Positions 48,101 to 57,100 of a stretch of 64,000 nt of DNA are shown piece by piece (position 1 is the first letter of the stretch; each line of letters begins with the position of its first letter). The stretch comes from Branchiostoma floridae (Eukaryota > Chordata > Leptocardii > Amphioxiformes > Branchiostomatidae), in the NCBI RefSeq assembly GCF_000003815.2, contig NC_049995.1, forward strand, positions 7,771,626-7,835,625, given 5' to 3'. A model generated the notes under the pieces. That model searched no databases. It saw only the letters and a list, made by a program, of their open reading frames with translations, and was not told where the DNA came from. Made by a program: the position numbers and the translations under genes.

Positions 48101-51100
48101 GTACCAATGTGATTGTGTGCATATAAAATTCCATTCGTTCTCTGGGGGTCCTTATAAAAAAGCGAGAATCTATTGTACAGTAACAGACCGACTTGTTTAA
48201 CTTGTATATTATAATTACACTATGTCAATGCGGCATTTATGTTCACATTCCTGTACTATACATGTATGTAGTTATAGATCTTAGACGAGTCATTGTATTG
48301 ATTGACTTATCACCGTTGCCTTACAATTGTACCATGTACAAATGTCGTGCAATAAAGTTCATTCATTCATTATCATGTGCCATCTGTGTGGCCCGCGCCC
48401 TTTGATGATAGCCGACTCCAGATTCCTGCCTTTGTCCCCGTCTTGTCCTGCTGTGATTTTTATGGCCGTGTTGTTTGAATAATTTTACATGTACCGTTCA
48501 TGGGTTCGGGGCAGTTACTAGCCGTTTTTTTTCCATTCCAGCCGCTGAGCCTCTGTTTCCCAATCGCCTGTCCTGCCATGCCGACGACCGAGGCCTACCT
48601 CCTGGTAACACTTACGACAATCTGTGCCCGTAACCGTTGTATCCTGCCAGAACTGTTTCTACTCTGAAGACGGACGGTGCCTGGACTATGCAATGGAGCG
48701 GACTGTCCTCGAGACGTGCCGTCGATATTGCGGGGTCTTGCCAGAGCATCTTCCGTCGCCAATGATCGTCCACTACCACAAAGACGCAGAAGAGGGCGCC
48801 CCGGACGATGATTCCAGATTCCCAATGATATCAAGCACGTCACCGGAACGTACTGCGCCTGCGCAAACCCTGGTAGTTTGGGGCTTGGTTTGGTCAACGT
48901 TGCATTAAAATCCCGCTTGTTGCACAGTATATGTTAGAGACATGGTTTCGTGTAAAACGTACACGGAGTTTTACGCTTATATACGCACGTACTTTCTTAA
49001 ATGCGGCCCTTTAGTAAACCGGGAGTTTAGCATGTCTATACTTTTCGCGCAGGCGCAGTACGTTCCGGTGACGTGCTATGATATCACAATGGAATGAACT
49101 CTCGCGAGATCTCCACTCGCGTGAGTTTATGACATGTGATATAACTCCCCCTCTATTCACAAGTGAATCATGAGCCGCACGAACAGGACGTTGCCAAGCA
49201 GAGCTCCTGTAGCGCGGTACCAGCCATGTGCAAGCCGGTGACATCTTTTACTTCTGGGAACGTATCTTGCCGGCAGCAAAGGACTGAGTAGTTTCCTTTG
49301 GCGTTAGTGTCACTAACCTAGAAGGTACGCAGTATTGCCTTGCCGCCTTATGGCGTGTTCTGGAATTTTCGTTTGGCGGTCTGTTTCCCGCGCTTTGGCG
49401 GGACAGTGTTCTCAGTGCAGAGACATTTTGCTGTCTGAATTTCGTTTTATTATTCTGTGAATTTGTTTGCTCACCTTTCCTAAGGCGTGCAGCTTGTGTT
49501 TTAGAGCATATTCGAGTTTTCAAATGTTCCTTCTGATACTCGTGTCATTTATGAGTGGAATTTGCATCTGTATGTGGAGCGCACGTGTTCGGGTGCGCAG
49601 GTGAGATTGATTCAACTTAGCGTGGTTAACTTGGCTTCGGATGCATTGTGATTTCCTTGTTTGTTTGTTTTTTCGCATGAGTTAGGTATTCAGACAAGGC
49701 TGTATCACCACCAGGACTGCCGTAATCCTTGTTTTCTCGCGCAAGGAGCCTAATGGAGCAGAACAACACTGAACTAATCACCGAGGGCCTGGAGGAGCAC
49801 CTGACATTCCTCCCCTGACGACAGTAGTGGTTAAACTTATTACTGACACCGCTGTGGGTGAGTTAAGCCATTTTTTGGAAACTTTGGGCAGTCGTCAAAG
49901 TGGTGGTCAGTGTTTTTCTGTGTGTGCCGAAGCGCCATGTTTCGGGTAGAGTTGCCTGATTGGGCTGCTCTCGTTTTAGCAGTGTTGCTTGTCTGTTTTA
50001 CCGTACAATTTTGCCATGGTTTTCTGTGCTAGGCCAGCATTTCTGCAATCTGTGGAGCAGTCAACAGCCCGGAAAGTGGTTGGACCAGGCTCAAAGACTT
50101 CATTACTCGGGCAGTAGTCAACAATTTGCAGCGGTGATTCCAAGTTGACTGTGATATCCTTTCTGAAAGTGTTTGTTTTTGCACTTCAGGTTGTCGGACA
50201 GTCTGTACGCTAGTAAGAGATCTTTTAACCGTCGTGAACTCGTGATGTTTCTGTTTTCTCAGTAATTTTTGCCGCGATGACGTAACATGTGATGTGCCCT
50301 TCTTCCAGTTTACCAGCTCCTGTCATGCTGATCGGCGGGGCGCAGTTCGGGGCGGGTCGCAGGTCTGCACTAAACCGGCGTTCTCTCCACCACAGCCCCT
50401 GTCGGGCTGATCGGCGGGGAGCAGTTCGGCACTAACCCGGCGTTCTTTCCTCCCCAGCTCCTGTCAGGCTGACTAGCGGGGAGCAGTTCGGCACTAACCC
50501 GGCGTTCTCTCCTCCCCAGCTCCTGTCAGGCTGACTAGCGGGGAGCAGTTCGGCACTAACCCGGCGTTCTCTCCTCCCCAGCTCCTGTCAGGCTGATCGG
50601 CGGGGCGCAGTTCGGCACTAACCCGGCGTTCTCTCCTCCCCAGCTCCTGTCAGGCGGACTGGCGGGGCGCAGATCGTTACTAACCCGGCGTTCTTTCCTC
50701 CCCAGCTCCTGTCAGGCTGATCANNNNNNNNNNNNNNNNNNNNNNNNNNNNNNNNNNNNNNNNNNNNNNNNNNNNNNNNNNNNNNNNNNNNNNNNNNNNN
50801 NNNNNNNNNNNNNNNNNNNNNNNNNNNNNNNNNNNNNNNNNNNNNNNNNNNNNNNNNNNNNNNNNNNNNNNNNNNNNNNNNNNNNNNNNNNNNNNNNNNN
50901 NNNNNNNNNNNNNNNNNNNNNNNNNNNNNNNNNAGCAGCACCGTCGGACGGTGTGGTACAGTAATTTGTGTTTATTGTATTTGCTGTTGGACAGCGGCAC
51001 CGTCGGACGGTTTGGTACAGTAATTGTTGCATATTGTATTTGCTGTCGGACAGCGGGCACCGTTGGACGGTGTGGTACAGTACATACATCGTGTATGTTG

Positions 51101-54100
51101 TATTTGCTGTTGGACAGCGGCACCGTCGGACGGTTTGGTACAGTAAATTGTGGCATATTGTATTTGCTGTCGGACAGCGGGCACCGTTGGACGGTGTGGT
51201 ACAGTACATACATCGTGTATGTTGTATTTGCTGTTGGACAGCGGCACCGTCGGACGGTTTGGTACAGTAAATTGTTGCATATTGTATTTGCTGTCGGACA
51301 GCGGGCACCGTTGGACGGTGTGGTACGGTACATACATCGTGTATGTTGTATTTGCTGTTGGACAGCGGCACCGTCGGACGGTTTGGTACAGTAAATTGTT
51401 GCATATTGTATTTGCTGTCGGACAGCGGGCACCGTTGGACGGTGTGGTACAGTACATACATCCTGTATGTTGTATTTGCTGTGGGACAGCGGCACCGTCG
51501 GACGGTTTGGTACAGTAATTGTTGCATATTGTATTTGCTGTCGGACAGCGGGCACCGTTGGACGGTGTGGTACAGTACATACATCGTGTATGTTGTATTT
51601 GCTGTTGGACAGCGGCACCGTCGGACGGTTTGGTACAATAATTGTTGCATATTGTATTTGCTGTCAGACAGCGGGCACCGTTGAACGGTGTGGTACAGTA
51701 CTTTGTTGTATATTGCATTTGCTGTCGGACAGCGTGGCCGCCGGACGGTGTGGTATAGTATATGACTGTATGTTGTATTTCCTGTTGGACAGCGGCACCG
51801 TTGGACGGTGTGGTACAGTACATGGTTGTATATTGTATTCGCTGTCGGACAGCAGCACTGTAGGACGGTGTGGTACAGTACATACATGGTTGTATGTTGT
51901 ATTCGCTGTTGGACAGCGGACTCCGTCGGACGGTGTAGTACAGTACATGGTTGTATGTTGTATTCGCTGTTGGACAGCGGCACCGCCGGACGGTGTGGCA
52001 CGGTACATACATGGTTGTATGTTGTATACGCCGTTGGACAGCGGCACCGTTGGGCGGTGTAGTACAAGTACATGGTTGTATGTTGTATTCGCTGTTGGAC
52101 GGTGTGGTACAGTACTTTGTTGTATCTGGTATTTGTGGTTGGACAGCGGCACCGTTGGAGGGAGTGGTGCAGTATATGACTGTATGTTGTATTTGCTGTT
52201 GGACAGCGGCACCGTCGGACGGTGGGGTGCAGTACATGGTTGTATATTGTACTCGCTGTGGAACAACGGCACCGGTGGACGGTGTGGTGAGATTGTTGGA
52301 CAATCGTGTAGAGAATTCGTTGTTGGACAGCGGGGTGCGTCAGACGGTATAGTGGATTTTCGCTGTAAGACAACGGGCGCCGGTGGACGGTAATCGTAAC
52401 TTTGTTTGATTTGAGTCGGTGTTTCATTTGATATGACGACAGGTTGTTGGACAACCTCAGATTTTGTTTGGTTTGTTGCATGGTTGGTGAACAAATCCAT
52501 GGTAGGTAACAAACCGTACGGTAGTACAGTGAAGACCTACCTTGTTGGACAGGTCAGAAGTAAAGGTCAAAGGAATGGAGGACACAATGGGAACAATGGA
52601 ACTTCGTTTGTCACAATTAGATTGTGACCTTGGACGACATGCAATTTTCGATAAGGTCCGCAGCGTCTGCACGGTAATGTTGGATGGTGATTTTACCGTT
52701 GACTGAACCGGTGTTTGCGTTTCTTGTTATGCAAGTTTGGAATAAAGACAAAGATCTTGACGAGTTTCTCGTGTCACATTCCTTCCTACCATTGGATTTT
52801 CTGTGTTCCTGTTTATTGGCTACCTTTAGCTGGCCTAGTTCTCACTCGTGGACCGTGTTCAGCTCCCTTAAGCTGTTGCCACCCATACTGGCTTCGGCCT
52901 GGTGGTCCGGGAAGCGAGTGGGGCCTGTCCAGACTGAAATACATAGAACTGTGCGTAAAGGTCGACAGTTACAGGTTAGATACGGAGCAAGCATTGTGGT
53001 GATAGCTTTCTCTGCAGCTGGAATATTGTTCTTGTATACGCAGAGAAATCAATGTTTGATTTCCAACACGACGCAGGATGAGTTGAACTACTGTAAACCT
53101 GGGAGAGGTTGGTCTCAGGTAATCTCTAAGGGTTCTCTATCTAATCGGACTGGTCGTCGACCATTCCGCTGAGTTCGGATTGGACAGGTCCCACTCGAGC
53201 CGGACCTTAGGCGCCCAAGGAACTTAGCTGAGAACCAGGGATCAATCTGCATTCCTGAGGAACACCTAAAGACTGATGACTGTGATAGTCTTACACCCAC
53301 CCTGTTGATAACAACAAGCATGCGCAGCAGACCATAGGGGATGCTGCTGTGTTGTCAAGGTGGCTTAATGCATACGTAGAGGGTTTTGTACGGAAAGGCA
53401 CAGAGGTGAGGGAGTAAATATAAGGGATTGGGGTAATGAAGACAATAAGGATTGGGAAAAGGGAATGGAGAAGAATAAGGATTGGGAGAGGATTAAATGA
53501 AGGGAAATGTAGGAACTTAAATTAGGGGAATAATGGCACTCGGGAGAAGCGGGTGCCGAGGTCTTCTCACCCCAGTCCTTAACTCTCCACTGAGGCAACG
53601 TGAGTGGGAATATATTATGATTCCCAATGATATCACAATGGAATGAACTCTCGCGAGATCTCCACTCGCGTGAGTTTATGACATGTGATATAACTCCCCC
53701 TCTATTCACAAGTGAATCATGAGCCGGACGGGAGGGACACAGCCTAGCAAGAGTAGACTAGTCTAGCTACAGTCCACGGTCAGAGGCAATGTAGGTTTCT
53801 AGCGTAGCCGTTTTTCACCAGAGGGATATCTCCGATCTGTGTGGATTATCCAAAGCTCCGAAGTTATATGCAACTACTACCCTACATGCGCTAGATGTTT
53901 GTGTACTGCAGGGACCAGAGTACACGAACAACCAAAGCAAGTAGTCAACTGGTTGTCCCAAAGCCTAAGCGAGAGACCTTCAGAAGATCAATAGCCTACC
54001 GTGGGCCCAATGTCTGGAACAGCCTACCGCCAGACACAAAGAGTGTATGGCTCTTTCTCATGTGGTACAGCAGTCGGAATAAAACCGAGTGTCAGTCATT

Positions 54101-57100
54101 TGGTACTTTGTGTAATAATAGTTGCCATATCATGTACAATTGTCGGGCAATAAAGTTCTGTTCAAGTGTAGGTGTCTTTTCTGTGTTATATCTGAACAAC
54201 AGAGCGCAACACATGATATCAAGTTTCGGAGCAATTCTTCACCTTTTCTGCTGAAGAGGATATTAGTAGATGGGGGGAGCACGGGAAAGAAGTGCAGTCA
54301 AATTTTTAGCCCCCCCACCCACCCACCCCCTAAGTATTTTACGGGTAAGCATGGAATCTCGGATTCCACGATGCCTCGGTCTTCTCACCCCAGTCCTTAA
54401 CTCTCCACTGAGGCAACGTGAGTGGGAATATATTATCAGTCAACACGATACGGACTTATAGAGGACTTGAAAATGGACTGTCGTACTGATTTCGTAATGA
54501 CATTTTTATCCTACGAATATTGATTGTATGGTTTATAACGTTAGACTTGTGTCGGATACTGTACATTTGATATTGTACATTTAAACTGATCAGTTTTGTT
54601 ATGATGTTATTGACTTGGGCTTGATATTATTGGATCTGACAGTGAACTGTTTAACTTTGGCTTCACTCGAGCTTCACTTTTTGTGAAGACCAATGAGGTT
54701 GTAGTGAGCTAAAACTTCCTTGGTAAGACTAAGAGACAAATGCATATTGATTTGCCCCTTGACGTTAACATGATCTGTTCCTCCACATAATGTATTTGTT
54801 GTGATACTTGTGTCATCTGATTTATACAGGAAAGTCTTTGAAAAGCTTTCACAAAATGTAGCCTTACCGAGTTAGCATTTTCGGGGTTAAAACGGACAGG
54901 AAACGCTAAATATTAGGTATTTAGCATGATCGTAAAGTTACTGGATATTCTGAAATAATGTGTTGTATTGTTCCTATGATGTTTCAGTATATCTTAAGTT
55001 TATGCAACCTTTCCGGGGCGTAATAGCCCCGAACGCGCTCAGAAAATATGAAATATTCGGAACGTGTTTTGTCTCCAAAGAGTCCTAGAACGTTCCATTA
55101 CTTGAAATCCGGATATGCGACATGATTATATGGTCCCATTCTTGACTCCTGAAATTATCCGGATTAATACGAAATATTCGGAACGTGATTTGTATCCAAA
55201 GAGTCCGAACACGTTCCATTACTGGAAATCCGGATATGAGACGTAATTATTTGGTCCCGTTCCGGACTTCTGAAATTATCCGGATATATACGAAATATTC
55301 GGAACGTGGTTTGTCTCCAAAGAGTCCGAAAACGTTCCATTACTGGAAATCCGGATATGAGGCAGGAATTAAATGGTCCCGTTCCGGACTCCAGAAATTT
55401 TCCGAAAACGCAGGGGAGTCATGTCAGATTTCGTCCGGATATTGTCCGGATATATCCAGAAACGGTCCCGATCCGGATGTATACAAACATAGAAACGTCC
55501 GGAAATGACACCCTTTCGCACAGTGTATAGGCATGTTGGAAGTCGGTGAGCAAGGAGGCCCCAGTACTGGTAAGTTATAACTCCAGTGGAAAGTCCCGCG
55601 GTAACCAGAGCGTTTGAAACAATCATGTCAAGGTCTGTTCCTAGTTCCGACATAAACCAGGTCCAGGACAAAGCTCGAACACTGAACACTTGAGAAGGAG
55701 AAGACATTAGACAAAGAACGATGCTCATCATTGGTCGAAAACCAAAACCCAAGGAAGCCGCCAGAGGGATGCAAACAAGTGCAAAGCACAGGCCAAGGAA
55801 AGGAAAACATGCTATCCGTCCGAAAACACGCAGACACTCCTGCGACATGGTTTTCAAGGCGAGTGGTGAAACTAAGCAACTTCTAAAAATAAGCGCAACT
55901 GTCATGCCTGTTCCCGTTCTGGTTGCTGTCATCAGATCAGTTACACAAGCCATGAAGACTATGAGAGAAATGAGAGCATAAGCATATCCTAGATTGAGCA
56001 TCAAGAAGACGGCGATGAACTCAACCAACGGAAGAAAGCAAAAGAAAAGAACGTCAAGCGCGACGGCATAAGACATTTTTCCCTCCGTTCCAAAATCTTG
56101 CTGGACTTTACTTTGCCCCGTCATCATAGCAGTGTACCAAGCCGCTCTCCTCTCATACTCGGACTCACGGCGCTGGGCTGGGCTGTGCCAGTGATGGTCT
56201 ATGTCCTTTGTTTCCACCATCTTGGCTTGAATGCCCTCGGTTTTCTCCTGGTTGGGGTCAAAAGGTTCTCCCGTCAGACGCTTCTTCAGACTCGTCTTAC
56301 CCTGCCGAGCATCTCCAAGAAACAGCACCTGTATCAGAAAAATACTAATAAACTAGAGTTCCACGACCCCATACCTTCGCCAAATGATTCTAACCTTTAC
56401 AACTGCTGTATCAATTGTTTGTTATTGATTATGCAAATAAGATTCTCATTTGCATAAATTATATTACTTGATCATCTTCTCCACCAAACAATGGGACATA
56501 CACAATCTATGTAAAAAACGTTTTTAGCACATTTTCTGATAATTTATGCAAATTAGGTAATCATTTGCATAATCAATGTTCAATGATGTTCACCTGTATA
56601 TAACTTGCAAATGCCACAAGTAAAAACTTCCCGTCATTTGCCACAATGCCATTATAGCATTTCCTCATTAATTATGCAAATTAGGTCTTTATTTTGCATA
56701 ACATATCTATCAACATTCTTCTCTTTCTCAGTTACAAATGCCACACGTTGCAATGGAACGGAACGTGTTTTGACGATTTCCTAATTAATTATGCAAATTA
56801 GATTCTGATTTGCATAATTGATACGTAATTATATGAAGCATCACTTAAGCTATGTACATACCAAAAATCATGACAATCCGTCAACTCCTTCTTGAGTTAT
56901 TCCCTTTCAAAATCTGACACTAAACCTGCCCTGCAGTTCCAAAACAAGCCGCTAGGGGGTCCAAACCTATACCTCTTACTCTCGGCATCAAGAGCTATCC
57001 ACCACTTAAAAATCATTGCCGCAGCATGTCCAGAACTCGAAATATCAAACCAGGAAGTTACGCTGCAGTACCATAACTGGCCACTAGGGGGCCACAAATC

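Larger units (their letters stand above)
45655..55525. mobile_element. 9871-bp CACTG-terminated (CACTA/EnSpm-like) element inserted in the Roc-COR coding exon
   Basis: Left end CACTGTGCGAAAGGGTGTG and right end (reverse complement) CACTGTGCGAAAGGGTGTC; the two agree at 28 of 29 positions, continuing ATTTCCGGAC. Flanking trinucleotides are TGT (45652-45654) and TAT (55526-55528), a 3-bp target duplication with one mismatch, as expected for CACTA elements. Both subterminal regions (about 45.66-47.3 kb and 54.85-55.52 kb) are dense in TCCGGA words, again CACTA-like. The interior has several tandem arrays, an assembly gap, LINE remnants and exon-like frames, but no transposase I can recognise, so it is probably non-autonomous or has lost it. 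The class is inferred from ends and duplication length; the element boundaries are directly visible. Confidence 0.85.

Noticed and set aside
50721-52481. Very long minus-strand open frames (up to 586 codons) with repeating VPHRPTVPLSNSKYN-type units
   Set aside because: They are translations of the minisatellite at 50934-52400, run through the assembly gap, and comparable long frames exist on the opposite strand and in other phases. No selection signature is visible.
52684-53172. 162-codon frame as a membrane protein gene
   Set aside because: One hydrophobic stretch only, no family, no promoter or splice support, and located within a transposon interior.
45655-55525. CACTGTG terminus as a RAG/ProtoRAG or Transib recombination signal
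   Set aside because: The heptamer-like end is suggestive in a lancelet, but there is no nonamer-like block, the target duplication is 3 bp rather than 5 bp, no RAG-like transposase is visible, and TCCGGA subterminal repeats fit CACTA elements better.
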